Shown here one piece after another: positions 16,504-25,203 of a stretch of DNA of 64,000 nucleotides; within the stretch, counting starts at the first letter, position 1; every line of letters begins with the position of its first letter. The translations under genes were made by a program, and so were the position numbers. The notes below the pieces were generated by a model. The model did no database searches. It was not told the origin of the DNA and worked only from the letters and a program-made list of their open reading frames with translations. Source of the stretch: Rothia sp. P100 (GTDB lineage: Bacteria > Actinomycetota > Actinomycetes > Actinomycetales > Micrococcaceae); assembly GCF_023712425.1 (NCBI RefSeq), contig NZ_JAMAYG010000004.1, positions 248,001 to 312,000 of the forward strand, in the 5' to 3' direction.

Positions 16504-17349
16504 ATGACTGCTCAGCCTACTGAACAGCCTAAGAAGGCTTCAAAAGCTGGCAGGAACTTACCCGCCGCTATCACCGTTGGCGTTACCCTCGGCGCGGTGC
16601 TGGTGGTGGGTTTGTTTTATCTTCCTGCTGTCCTTGTGCTGTTGGCTGCCGCTGCTGTTGCTGTGGGAACGTGGGAAGTTTGCCACGGTCTCAACCAGAA
16701 ACGCGGCATGGGTGTGCCGCTTATCCCGGCTGTCGCTACGGCCTTCTTCATGCCTTTTGCCTCCTACTATGGCGGTGGGCAATGGTTAATTTTCACGGTG
16801 GTTGCCTCAATCCTGGTGCTGATTGGTTGGCGCATCGTTGGCAAACGCGATGGCATGATTATGTCCATCATGGGTTCGATCTTTGTGATGTCCTGGGTAC
16901 CTTTCATGATCTCGCTAGCTCTTTTGCTCTACCGCGAAGAATCAGGTGCTGGCAAGGTGCTCATGATTTTGCTGATGGCTATTGGCAACGATACCTGGGG
17001 TTATATTGCAGGTGTGCTCTGGGGTAAGCACCCGATGGCTCCCAAAATATCTCCCAAAAAAACCTGGGAGGGCTTTGCAGGCTCTATGGTTGGGTCACTT
17101 ATCGTTGGCATCATCTGCTCAATGGTGATTGGTGATCCTTGGTGGTACGGCATCATTGTGGCCATTTTTCTGGTGATTGCCTCAACGGTGGGTGACCTGG
17201 GGGAGTCCATGGTCAAACGCGAAATTGGCATTAAAGATATGTCTAATCTTCTTCCAGGACATGGGGGAGTCATGGATCGTCTTGACTCCATTGTTTTCGC
17301 GATTGCAACCGGCTACGTTATTTTTGCTGTACTCGGTGCTATCTTCTAG
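16504..17349 (+). CDS. cdsA: Phosphatidate cytidylyltransferase (CDP-diacylglycerol synthase)
   Basis: Makes CDP-diacylglycerol from CTP and phosphatidate at the inner membrane, the branch point for phospholipids. It has 281 residues with about seven to eight membrane segments. The family signature is clear near the C-terminus: SMVKREIGIKDMSNLLPGHG followed by GVMDRLDS. SPKKTWEGFAGS is the second conserved block. ATG 16504 lies 5 nt after the frr stop. Confidence 0.95.
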   Translation: MTAQPTEQPKKASKAGRNLPAAITVGVTLGAVLVVGLFYLPAVLVLLAAAAVAVGTWEVCHGLNQKRGMGVPLIPAVATAFFMPFASYYGGGQWLIFTVVASILVLIGWRIVGKRDGMIMSIMGSIFVMSWVPFMISLALLLYREESGAGKVLMILLMAIGNDTWGYIAGVLWGKHPMAPKISPKKTWEGFAGSMVGSLIVGIICSMVIGDPWWYGIIVAIFLVIASTVGDLGESMVKREIGIKDMSNLLPGHGGVMDRLDSIVFAIATGYVIFAVLGAIF

Positions 17350-17378
17350 GTCATGCAGAGAACTTTTAAGGAGTGAAC

Positions 17379-17969
17379 ATGTCGCAGCAGGCATCAACTG
17401 CCGAGAACTTTAGCAAAGTGGGCCCGCAGGAAAGCGGCTACAGTGTACGTGAGGTCAATGATTTTTTCGGTGCACTCGCCGATGACTATGAGCAGCTCCT
17501 AACACACCATGGCACCTCGCAGTCTGCGCATACCTCCCGCACCATCCGAGATAAGGTGTTCACGCCGGAAGCAGGGGGTTACACCCCCCAGACGGTTGAT
17601 AGTTATCTAGACCAAGTTGAGGATCGCTTTGCTGAAATCGAGCGTCGGCTCTACATTGAGCGTTATGGCGAGGAACTCTGGCAAGATTCGCTAGAAGAAC
17701 TGCGTGCGCTTCTGCGGGGGCGCTTAAACCGTCCCGATGGGGAGCGTTTTCGTAGACCCTCCCATCGACGAACCAAGGGTTACTTGACTGAGGATGTTGA
17801 CGAACTCTGCCGTCTCATCCTGCGCACGGTTGAGCATGGTGAAACTTTGCTACCGCAAAAAATTCGCTCAGCGGCTTTCAGAAGTGCGGTGGGCAAGAAC
17901 AGCTATGACGAAACGCAGGTTGATGCTTTTATGAGGCGGTGTCTCGAATATGTACAAGACACGCTATAA
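17379..17969 (+). CDS. DivIVA-repeat protein
   Basis: A 196-residue soluble protein built from about four copies of a short motif, GY(S/T)xxxVDxF/L, seen as GYSVREVNDFF, GYTPQTVDSYL, GYLTEDVDELC and SYDETQVDAFM. Before several copies there is an R-x-x-x-F element. This is the N-terminal membrane-curvature motif of DivIVA/Wag31, used by actinobacteria at poles and septa, but here repeated and without the long coiled coil. AAGGAG lies 5 nt before ATG 17379. The position behind cdsA suggests a link to envelope growth. The role is inferred. Confidence 0.7.
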   Translation: MSQQASTAENFSKVGPQESGYSVREVNDFFGALADDYEQLLTHHGTSQSAHTSRTIRDKVFTPEAGGYTPQTVDSYLDQVEDRFAEIERRLYIERYGEELWQDSLEELRALLRGRLNRPDGERFRRPSHRRTKGYLTEDVDELCRLILRTVEHGETLLPQKIRSAAFRSAVGKNSYDETQVDAFMRRCLEYVQDTL

Positions 17970-18108
17970 AAGTTACGAGCTTATTTTTACTAGTGAGGGC
18001 AGGTTTACCGGGTTATTACGGGAATCTGCTCTTTTTGTGTCATCTGTACTTGCAAGTGATGTGCGATACATACTAGTGTGTTCACAGTTACACATTAGGA
18101 GGTAGTTG

Positions 18109-18483
18109 ATGTCACACACATCACCCGAACCCATCAAACTACCGGTCGACGCCGACCATGTAGATTTCGCTGCCGCCCAACGGGGCGAAGATTTTGTTAA
18201 GCTACGCAAAACCCACCGTTCATTCGTTATGCCCATGACCGTTGCCTTTCTTGTCTGGTACCTGGCATATGTAGTCCTGGCCGTTTATGCGCCAGGACTA
18301 ATGGGCATCCAGGTGGTAGGAAACATAAACCTCGGTATTCTTCTGGGGCTGCTGCAATTTGTCACAACTTTCGGTATCACAGCACTGTACGTATCTTTCG
18401 CAAATCGCAAACTTGACCCCCTGGCACTGAAGCTACGCACCGACATTGAAGACGGTCAGTACGCTCACGGCAAGACCAACTAA
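18109..18483 (+). CDS. DUF485 small membrane protein, partner of the acetate symporter
   Basis: A 124-residue protein with a soluble N-terminal half (RGEDFVKLRKTHRSFVMP, typical DUF485) and two membrane segments (about 45-65 and 80-103). DUF485 proteins (E. coli YjcH) are nearly always encoded just before actP-type symporters, as here with a 9-nt gap. ATG 18109 has TTAGGAGGT upstream, a near-ideal ribosome site. It probably helps assembly or activity of the symporter; its exact function is not known. Confidence 0.88.
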   Translation: MSHTSPEPIKLPVDADHVDFAAAQRGEDFVKLRKTHRSFVMPMTVAFLVWYLAYVVLAVYAPGLMGIQVVGNINLGILLGLLQFVTTFGITALYVSFANRKLDPLALKLRTDIEDGQYAHGKTN

Positions 18484-18492
18484 GAGGCAACT

Positions 18493-20127
18493 ATGAACAT
18501 AACTACTGTGCAGGCCAGCGCCCTGCAGGCAGCAGACGCTGCAACCAAAACCGTGGGTACTCCCTGGATTAACATGACCATCTTCGGCGGTTTTGTGCTC
18601 ATCACTATGGTGGTGGTGCTGAGAGCGTCGAAGAATAATAAAACTGCAGCCGACTACTATGCCGGCGGGCGCTCCTTCAGTGGAACTCAGAACGGTCTAG
18701 CTATCGCCGGTGACTACCTTTCGGCGGCTTCGTTCTTGGGTATCGTTGGTGCAATTGCTTTGACTGGCTACGATGGCTTTCTCTACTCCATCGGCTTCCT
18801 CGTGGCCTGGCTGGTAGCACTTCTTCTGGTAGCTGAGCCCCTGCGTAATACCGGTAAGTTCACCATGGCTGACGTTCTTTCCTTCCGTCTGCAACAGCGT
18901 CCGGTGCGTATCGCAGCCTGTATCTCAACCCTTGCTGTCACACTTTTCTACCTACTAGCTCAGATGGCGGGTGCCGGTGCGCTCGTCTCCTTGCTCATGG
19001 GTATTAGCTCCCAACTCGGCCAGTCGTTGATTATTGTCGGTGTTGGTCTGCTCATGATTGTATACGTCATGATCGGTGGCATGAAGGGTACTACCTGGGT
19101 GCAAATCATCAAGGCTTGCCTGCTGCTTTTCGGTGTTGCCGTGATGTCGGTCTGGATTCTAGCTCTCAACGGTTTCAACCTCTCAAACCTCTTGGGCGCA
19201 GCTGTTGAAACCTCCGGTGATCCTAGAATTCTAGAGCCCGGCCTCAAATACGGTGTTAACGAAATCGCCAAGCTGGACTTCGTTTCCCTCGCTATGGCGA
19301 TGGTCTTCGGCGCCGCTGGCCTGCCGCACGTTTTGATGCGCTTCTACACCGTGCCCACCGCTAAAGAAGCACGTAAGTCTGTGGTGTGGGCTATCGTCCT
19401 CATTGGTTGCTTCTACCTCTTTACCTTAATCTTGGGCTTCGGCGCTGCAGCAATGGTTGGTGCGGAAGCCATCCAGTCAGCACCCGGTGGCGTCAACTCA
19501 GCGGCACCCCTGCTGGCCTACGAACTCGGTGGTTCTCTGCTGATGGGCGTCATTGCAGGTGTTGCTTTCGCAACCATCCTGGCAGTAGTTGCCGGTCTCG
19601 CAATTACAGCATCAGCTTCTTTCGCCCACGATATCTACACCAATGTCATCTGCAAGGGTAAGTCTGATCCCCTCAAGGAAACCCGCATCGCAAAGGCAAC
19701 CGTGGTAGTCATCGGCTCACTGTCCATCCTCGGTGGTCTTGGTGCCCAGGGTCAGAATGTTGCCTTCCTGGTTGCCCTTGCCTTCGCCGTTGCAGCATCG
19801 GCTAACCTGCCTACCATCGTCTACTCCCTCTTCTGGAAGGGCTTCAAGACACGCGGTGCGCTCTGGTCAATGTACGGTGGTCTGAGCATCTCGGTTCTCT
19901 TGATTCTTTTCTCGCCGGTGATGTCCGGTGCAGAAACCTCCATGATCAAGGGAGTAGATTTTGCCTGGTTCCCGCTGGCTAACCCCGGCATCGTCTCTAT
20001 CCCCGCCGCCTTCCTGCTGGGCTTCCTGGGCTCACTAGGTGGCAAGGAAGAGTCAAGCGCTAAGCAGTCAGAGATGGAAGTTCGCTCACTCACCGGCGTC
20101 GGTGCAGAAGGCGCAATCGATCACTAA
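18493..20127 (+). CDS. actP: Cation/acetate symporter (solute:sodium symporter family)
   Basis: A 544-residue transporter with about 13 membrane segments. It has the SSS-family motifs ADYYAGGRSFSGTQNGLAIA, GDYLSAASFLGI and GLPHVLMRFYTVP. These are seen in ActP/MctC proteins that import acetate and other short monocarboxylates with Na+ or H+. It is in an operon with the DUF485 gene. The strong hairpin downstream ends the unit. The symbol is by similarity; pyruvate or propionate uptake is also possible, as for corynebacterial MctC. Confidence 0.88.
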   Translation: MNITTVQASALQAADAATKTVGTPWINMTIFGGFVLITMVVVLRASKNNKTAADYYAGGRSFSGTQNGLAIAGDYLSAASFLGIVGAIALTGYDGFLYSIGFLVAWLVALLLVAEPLRNTGKFTMADVLSFRLQQRPVRIAACISTLAVTLFYLLAQMAGAGALVSLLMGISSQLGQSLIIVGVGLLMIVYVMIGGMKGTTWVQIIKACLLLFGVAVMSVWILALNGFNLSNLLGAAVETSGDPRILEPGLKYGVNEIAKLDFVSLAMAMVFGAAGLPHVLMRFYTVPTAKEARKSVVWAIVLIGCFYLFTLILGFGAAAMVGAEAIQSAPGGVNSAAPLLAYELGGSLLMGVIAGVAFATILAVVAGLAITASASFAHDIYTNVICKGKSDPLKETRIAKATVVVIGSLSILGGLGAQGQNVAFLVALAFAVAASANLPTIVYSLFWKGFKTRGALWSMYGGLSISVLLILFSPVMSGAETSMIKGVDFAWFPLANPGIVSIPAAFLLGFLGSLGGKEESSAKQSEMEVRSLTGVGAEGAIDH

Positions 20128-20149
20128 GAGCTGTATCTAGCATTATCAT

Positions 20150-20179
20150 TGGTGGGCGCCCCGAACGGGGCGCCCACCA
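20150..20179 (+). terminator. Strong hairpin after the symporter gene
   Basis: A perfect 14-bp stem TGGTGGGCGCCCCG/CGGGGCGCCCACCA with a 2-nt AA centre. It lacks a T-run, a form often seen at actinobacterial gene ends. Confidence 0.75.
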
Positions 20180-20224
20180 GTGTTAACCCAACTGTGACCA
20201 AAGTATAAGCAAGAAACTAACAGA

Positions 20225-20275
20225 TTGCTTAGTGTTTCGTGTAGGCTTAATAACGTACAGCTGATAATTATCAGC
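20225..20275 (+). promoter_or_regulatory. Promoter and operator-like palindrome of the GlsB-type gene
   Basis: TTGCTT (20225-20230), 17-nt spacer, TAATAA (20248-20253). A perfect 16-bp palindrome, GCTGATAATTATCAGC (20260-20275), covers the expected transcription start. Its TGATAATTATCA core resembles half-site blocks of Fur-type boxes. The regulator is not known. Confidence 0.6.
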
Positions 20276-20297
20276 ACAGATGAAAGGACATACACTC

Positions 20298-20564
20298 ATG
20301 GGTATCCTCGGTTGGATTATTCTTGGCCTCATTGCAGGTGCGCTCGCTAAGCTCATTATGCCCGGCAAGCAGGGTGGCGGCATCATCGTCACTATGGTTC
20401 TGGGTATCGTAGGCGCTATGCTCGGTGGCTGGCTGGGTAACTTCCTGCCCTTCCTCACCGCTGGTGTCGGTGGCGTAACCCTCGGTTCAATCTTCACCGC
20501 TGTTATCGGCGCCCTGATTGTCCTGTGGATCTACGGTATGATCACCAAGAAGAGCGCTCGCTAG
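20298..20564 (+). CDS. GlsB/YeaQ/YmgE-family stress-response membrane protein
   Basis: An 88-residue protein with three membrane segments and the family pattern LGWIILGLIAGALAKLIMPGKQGGG and GIVGAMLGGWLG. Family members accompany general or envelope stress responses, but their biochemical role is unknown. ATG 20298 has GAAAGGA upstream; the earlier ATG at 20280 lies before that site. It is monocistronic with its own promoter, palindrome and terminator. Confidence 0.88.
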   Translation: MGILGWIILGLIAGALAKLIMPGKQGGGIIVTMVLGIVGAMLGGWLGNFLPFLTAGVGGVTLGSIFTAVIGALIVLWIYGMITKKSAR

Positions 20565-20580
20565 CCTCTACCGTTAAGGC

Positions 20581-20622
20581 TCCCCGCCAGTGTCCCTCAC
20601 GGGTGCACGGCGGGGATTTTTT
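20581..20622 (+). terminator. Intrinsic terminator
   Basis: TCCCCGCC (20581-20588) pairs with GGCGGGGA (20609-20616), with an inner GTG/CAC helix and a following TTTTTT. Confidence 0.9.
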
Positions 20623-20776
20623 GTTAATGTTTCTCGTTATACTCAGGTAGGGCATGCAGGGTGGTGAATAACGCACCGGAGGGGAGGGTCAGCCCGGCGG
20701 GGTAACGGGTAGTGTTTGGTGGGCAGAGCTCAACTCCACGAAGAACCTACCGTCGATACTACGCACAGGGAGAGCC

Positions 20777-22594
20777 ATGAAGAGCATACTTAGAATTATC
20801 CGTGCCACCCGAGAACTTTGGCCCCTTTATACCGGCATTGTGGTGTGTGCTGTGCTGACCTCAGTTAGCTCCCTCTTAGCGCCCTTTATTATCTCGGGTG
20901 CGACCGATACGGTGGTAAACCACCTCAACGGCTCTGAGCCCACTACCGGTATGGCAATTGCCTGGTTCGCAGTGGCCTACCTGGTAGCCCAGCTCTTTAA
21001 CGTGATCACCAGCAACATTGGTGGCTACATCGGTGATGTGATGAGCCAAAAAATGCGAACCATCCTATCAGTTCGCTACTTTGAGAAGCTACTAACACTG
21101 CCGCTCTCGTACTTTGATACAGAGCTGACCGGCACCATCATTTCGAGGCTTAACCGTTCAATCACCGAAGTAACTAACTTCGTGAAGGCCATGAGCAATA
21201 CCTTTATCTCCCTCATTATCACCACCGTCTCGGTTATCGTTATTAGCTCTATCTACTACTGGCCGCTGGGTCTGCTCCTTATCATCATTTTCCCCGTCTA
21301 CCTGTGGCTAACCTCAAAAACTAGCGCCAAGTGGCAGGTCTGGGAGGGTAAGAAAAACCAGAACATCGATATAGCTTCAGGCCGCTTCAACGAAGTCATC
21401 GGTCAGATTCGAGTGGTCAAGTCTTTCGGTGCCGAGCGCCGCGAACTAGACCTTTTCCGCACCCACTTTGGCAATACGGTAGGGCTAACCCGTGAGCAGT
21501 CCCGCTTCTGGCACTCCATGGATGTCGCCCGCCTCGCCTTCCTAAGCCTCATCTTCTTTGGACTCTACCTGCTCATTTTCCTGCAAACTCTGGCGGGTAA
21601 CTTCAGCATCGGTGACATGGTGCTCCTTATTCAGTTACTTGCCATGGCAGTAGCCCCCATCAATTCGCTGTCCTGGATTGTTGACAGTGCCCAGCGCGCC
21701 ATCACCGGCTCAAAGGACTACTTTGACGTGATGGAACGGGACTCCGATGCCCGTGCCTTGGCCATTACCGCTGGCACTGACGTTCCCACCCGCCCGCACA
21801 CCATCCAGGCCGAAACCGGGCAAGAGCTGGTGCGTTTTAATGAGGTCACTTTCGGTTATAACGGTGAAGAGGACGTACTGCACAAGATCGACCTCTCCAT
21901 CAAACGCGGTGAGCGCATCGCTTTCGTGGGTGAATCCGGTGGCGGTAAGTCCACGCTGATGGCTCTTCTTGAAGGCCTCTACGATGCCCGCAGCGGCTCT
22001 ATCACGGTCGATGGCATGGATATTGCCGGCAGTGACCTTGAAACTGTGCGTTCACTGATTGGCATGGTCTTCCAGGATGCCTCACTCTTCTCGGGCACCA
22101 TCGCAGAGAATATCGCCTACGCCAACCCCGCTGCCAGCCGCGAGCAGATTATCGCTGCTGCTAAAAAAGCCAATGCCCACGAATTCATCTCAAAATTTTC
22201 GGACGGCTATGACTCACTGATTGGAGAACGCGGCCTCAAACTCTCTGGTGGTCAGAAGCAACGCGTAGCGGTAGCCCGCGCCATCCTCAAAGATGCTCCC
22301 ATTCTCATTCTCGATGAAGCTACATCGGCTCTAGATATTAAGGCTGAACGAGCTGTTCAAAAGGGCCTTGAAGAGTTGATGGTGGGGCGTACCTCTCTGA
22401 TCATTGCCCACCGCCTGTCGACTATCGCCACTGTTGACACCATTGTCACGCTCAAGGACGGCCGTATCGAGGAGATAGGCGCCCCTGCCGAGCTGGCGGT
22501 GTCCGGCGGCATCTATGCCGAACTGCTGGGTCTGCAGAACCAGGGCGGTAAGGCTTCTAAGAAGAAGCTGCAAAGCTTCGATATCGTGGGCTAG
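20777..22594 (+). CDS. ABC exporter half-transporter (permease plus ATPase)
   Basis: A 605-residue ABCB-type exporter. The N-terminal domain (to about 330) has six membrane segments. The C-terminal ATPase has Walker A GESGGGKST, the Q-loop region MVFQDASLFSG, the signature LSGGQKQRVAVARAIL, Walker B ILILDEATSALD and the switch His (IAHRLST). No second half-transporter lies next to it, so it probably works as a homodimer. The substrate (lipid, peptide or drug) cannot be told. ATG 20777 follows AGGGAGAG. The 150-nt GC-rich leader has no clear gene. Confidence 0.88.
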   Translation: MKSILRIIRATRELWPLYTGIVVCAVLTSVSSLLAPFIISGATDTVVNHLNGSEPTTGMAIAWFAVAYLVAQLFNVITSNIGGYIGDVMSQKMRTILSVRYFEKLLTLPLSYFDTELTGTIISRLNRSITEVTNFVKAMSNTFISLIITTVSVIVISSIYYWPLGLLLIIIFPVYLWLTSKTSAKWQVWEGKKNQNIDIASGRFNEVIGQIRVVKSFGAERRELDLFRTHFGNTVGLTREQSRFWHSMDVARLAFLSLIFFGLYLLIFLQTLAGNFSIGDMVLLIQLLAMAVAPINSLSWIVDSAQRAITGSKDYFDVMERDSDARALAITAGTDVPTRPHTIQAETGQELVRFNEVTFGYNGEEDVLHKIDLSIKRGERIAFVGESGGGKSTLMALLEGLYDARSGSITVDGMDIAGSDLETVRSLIGMVFQDASLFSGTIAENIAYANPAASREQIIAAAKKANAHEFISKFSDGYDSLIGERGLKLSGGQKQRVAVARAILKDAPILILDEATSALDIKAERAVQKGLEELMVGRTSLIIAHRLSTIATVDTIVTLKDGRIEEIGAPAELAVSGGIYAELLGLQNQGGKASKKKLQSFDIVG

Positions 22595-22635
22595 CTCGGC
22601 CCTGGTGTAAGGGCTAGGTGTGAGAAAATGAAGCC

Positions 22636-23952
22636 ATGCGATTTGGTTCAACACAAAACCTTAGCCCCAACACCACAGCCCTCACCCCTGAACTGATTGA
22701 TTTCTTAGGTCAGGGCCGCACCGTTGCGTTGCTGGGTTCTACCGGTTCTATCGGCACCCAGGGTATTGAGGTCATTGACTACCTCAATTCACTAGCTGAT
22801 AGCAGTAGCGGTGCACAGGATGCCCCCCTACGGGTGCTTGCACTATCTGCTGGCAGCAGCTCTCTACCTGCTCTAGCACAGCAGGCCGTGAAACTGCGCG
22901 TGCAGTTGGTCGCGACCAGCGGCAGCGAGCAGGACGCCGTCCGGCTGCGCGAGCTCATTGCTGATGCAGCTCGCACCCAGGGTTTATCTAGTTATCAACC
23001 GGATATCGCCTACGGTCCTGAAGCTTCAGTGCAGGCTGCCTCATCTGGGGCGGACGTAGTACTCAATGGCATTACCGGTTCCATTGGCTTACGCCCCACC
23101 CTGGCCGCTCTTGAAGCAGGTTCTCAGGTGGCTCTGGCAAATAAAGAGTCTCTCATTGCTGGTGGCGCCCTGGTACGTGCCGCGGTAGATGCCTCACCGC
23201 TAGAGCAGCCCATGGTGCCCGTTGACTCTGAACATTCTGCACTGGCCCAGGCGCTAGCCTCCGGTACCGACCGGGAGATTGACCGGCTGGTTCTCACCGC
23301 CAGCGGTGGGCCCTTTCGTGGCATGAGCTATGAACAGTTGCGCGAGGTTACCCCAGCTCAGGCACTGGCACACCCCACCTGGGATATGGGCTTGGTCGTC
23401 ACCACCAATTCTGCGTCTATGGTCAATAAAGCGCTGGAAGTTCTTGAAGCCCACCACCTCTTTGGCATCGACCTAGACCGGATTGACGTGACGGTGCACC
23501 GCCAGTCAGTGGTGCACTCCATGGTGCAGTTTGTGGACGGCTCTACCGTTGCTCAGGCGTCCCCACCGACCATGCTTCTTCCCATCGCACTGGGACTAAC
23601 GTGGCCGCACCGTATTCCCGGTGTCGCCCAACCCTGTGACTGGACGCAGGCGTCCGAATGGACTTTTGAGCCCCTGGATCACAAGGCCTTCCCCGCTGTG
23701 CAGATGATTAAGCAGGCAGGAAAGCGCGGCGGTACCTTCCCGGCAGTTTTCAACGCCGCCAATGAGGAAGCCGTAGCTGCCTTCCATGCCGGGGCTATCC
23801 GCTTCACAGACATGATTGAGAGCACCGCCCGGGTGCTAGAAGACCACGAGGATTCCAGTGCTAAGGCTGAAACCTCTGAGCTGACGCTGGACGCCGTGCT
23901 GGAGGCCGAGCGCTGGGCGCGCGTTCGCGCTCACGAGATTTTAGCTCGCTAG
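22636..23952 (+). CDS. dxr: 1-deoxy-D-xylulose-5-phosphate reductoisomerase
   Basis: Second step of the MEP isoprenoid pathway: DXP plus NADPH gives MEP. The 438 residues start the NADPH fold with VALLGSTGSIGTQ (about 31-43), followed by ANKESLIAGG, VPVDSEHSAL (metal Asp/Glu) and HPTWDMG. The C-terminal NAANEEAVAAF is also diagnostic. The N-terminal extension of about 28 residues is longer than usual. A serine-rich insert (SLADSSSGAQDA) is present near residue 53. ispG, another step of this pathway, lies 6 kb downstream. Confidence 0.95.
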   Translation: MRFGSTQNLSPNTTALTPELIDFLGQGRTVALLGSTGSIGTQGIEVIDYLNSLADSSSGAQDAPLRVLALSAGSSSLPALAQQAVKLRVQLVATSGSEQDAVRLRELIADAARTQGLSSYQPDIAYGPEASVQAASSGADVVLNGITGSIGLRPTLAALEAGSQVALANKESLIAGGALVRAAVDASPLEQPMVPVDSEHSALAQALASGTDREIDRLVLTASGGPFRGMSYEQLREVTPAQALAHPTWDMGLVVTTNSASMVNKALEVLEAHHLFGIDLDRIDVTVHRQSVVHSMVQFVDGSTVAQASPPTMLLPIALGLTWPHRIPGVAQPCDWTQASEWTFEPLDHKAFPAVQMIKQAGKRGGTFPAVFNAANEEAVAAFHAGAIRFTDMIESTARVLEDHEDSSAKAETSELTLDAVLEAERWARVRAHEILAR

Positions 23953-23970
23953 GGGCTTTAATCGCACAAA

Positions 23971-24000
23971 AACCGGTACTGGAACGATCCAGTACCGGTT
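23971..24000. terminator. Bidirectional terminator between dxr and pflA
   Basis: A perfect 12-bp stem AACCGGTACTGG/CCAGTACCGGTT. On the minus strand it is followed by a T-run, so it ends the pfl operon; it also lies just behind dxr. Confidence 0.85.
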
Positions 24001-24027
24001 CTCATTTCGACCTCAGAAAATCGCGGT

Positions 24028-24900
24028 TTAGTAAACCTCAAGACCGCGAGCGCGGAACTGATCGCGCACCCGCTCAACGTCCTCCTTGGAGGGTGGCTCA
24101 ACGCCCGCAAGTTCGTACTTGAGACCCAGAGATTCCCACTTATCGGTGCCCATCTGGTGGAAGGGGAGCACCTCAACGCGCTCGACCACGTTCTTCCAGC
24201 GGCAGACGATATCTGCCACCTGCTCAACGTTCTCTACCGAATCGCTGTAACCCGGCACAGAGACGAAGCGAACCCAGATTTTCTTGCCCAGGGCGGAAAG
24301 CCTGTCGCCGAAATCAATGGTGGGCTGTAGCTCGCGGCCGGTGAGTTTCTTGTAAACCTCTTCTGAACCGGACTTTACATCCAGCAAGACCAGGTCCACG
24401 TTTTCCAGGAACTCATCCGATGCGCTCTTGCCCAGATAGCCAGAGGTGTCGATGCAGGTGTGAATACCCAGAGACTTAGCACTTATCAGAATATTTTCTG
24501 CAAAAGCGCGCTGCATCAGCACCTCACCACCAGAGATGGTGATACCGCCACCGGTGGCGCGGAAAATCTTGCGCATCCGCCTAATCTTCTTCATCAGGTC
24601 GGCTGCCATAATAGGCTGGCCGTCCCGCATTTGGAAGGTATCAGGGTTGTGGCAGTAGAGGCAGCGCAGGGGGCAACCATTCATAAAGATGGTCATGCGT
24701 GTGCCGGGGCCGTCCACGGCAGTGACCAGCTCCCAGGAATGCACCGAACCCAGCTGACCTTCACGCATCATCTTGAGTTGCTGTGCGCGTTCAAGTTCAG
24801 TCAGTTCACCTAGGCCCCAGGTGCCTGCACCCTTATGTCGATCCGTCGGCGGAGCAAAATCTTGCTCGCCGACGGATACAGTGGCGTCTGTTGTTGTCAC
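24028..24900 (-). CDS. pflA: Pyruvate formate-lyase activating enzyme (radical SAM)
   Basis: A 290-residue radical SAM enzyme that abstracts a hydrogen from the glycyl residue of pyruvate formate-lyase under anoxic conditions. The iron-sulfur motif C-x3-C-x2-C is CPLRCLYC (C76, C80, C83), preceded by VDGPGTR and followed by HNPDTF, as in PflA; GGGITISGGE is also present. It is about 40 residues longer at the N-terminus than E. coli PflA. The start at 24900 lies 6 nt after the radical-domain gene, so translation may be coupled. Its protein target here is a separate small subunit. Confidence 0.93.
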   Translation of the reverse strand: MTTTDATVSVGEQDFAPPTDRHKGAGTWGLGELTELERAQQLKMMREGQLGSVHSWELVTAVDGPGTRMTIFMNGCPLRCLYCHNPDTFQMRDGQPIMAADLMKKIRRMRKIFRATGGGITISGGEVLMQRAFAENILISAKSLGIHTCIDTSGYLGKSASDEFLENVDLVLLDVKSGSEEVYKKLTGRELQPTIDFGDRLSALGKKIWVRFVSVPGYSDSVENVEQVADIVCRWKNVVERVEVLPFHQMGTDKWESLGLKYELAGVEPPSKEDVERVRDQFRARGLEVY

Positions 24901-24906
24901 TGCAGC

Positions 24907-25158
24907 TTATGCACCGTGGTGGAAGGTGCGTGAGAGCACGTCCATCTGCTGTTCGCGGGTTAGACGAACAAAGTTCACGGCGTAACCTGAGACGCGCACG
25001 GTCAGGTTGGGGTAGTTATCGGGGTTCTCCATCGCGTCCTCGAGGGTTTCGCGGTTTAGAACGTTGATGTTGGCGTGGTAGAGACCCTTGGGGGTGGTCT
25101 TTGCTGCGCGGTTTGCCTTCATGGATGCTAGGCGCTCTTCGTATGACTTTACTGCCAT
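24907..25158 (-). CDS. Stand-alone glycyl-radical subunit of pyruvate formate-lyase (GrcA-like)
   Basis: An 83-residue protein equal to the missing C-terminus of [21 protein letters not shown] (about 29-46) is followed by the radical loop RVSGYA with Gly58 as the radical site, then [14 protein letters not shown]. Its first 24 residues are Lys/Ala/Arg-rich and not PFL-like. ATG 25158 has AAGGAG upstream, so it is its own gene and not a frameshift product. E. coli GrcA/YfiD is a spare part beside a complete PFL; here the core enzyme lacks this domain, so the small protein is presumably essential for activity. It lies between pflB and pflA. Confidence 0.9.
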   Translation of the reverse strand: MAVKSYEERLASMKANRAAKTTPKGLYHANINVLNRETLEDAMENPDNYPNLTVRVSGYAVNFVRLTREQQMDVLSRTFHHGA

Positions 25159-25203
25159 GATGTTCTCCTTGGGGTGGTGCGGTGCACGGGTTGTTTATAG
25201 TTT

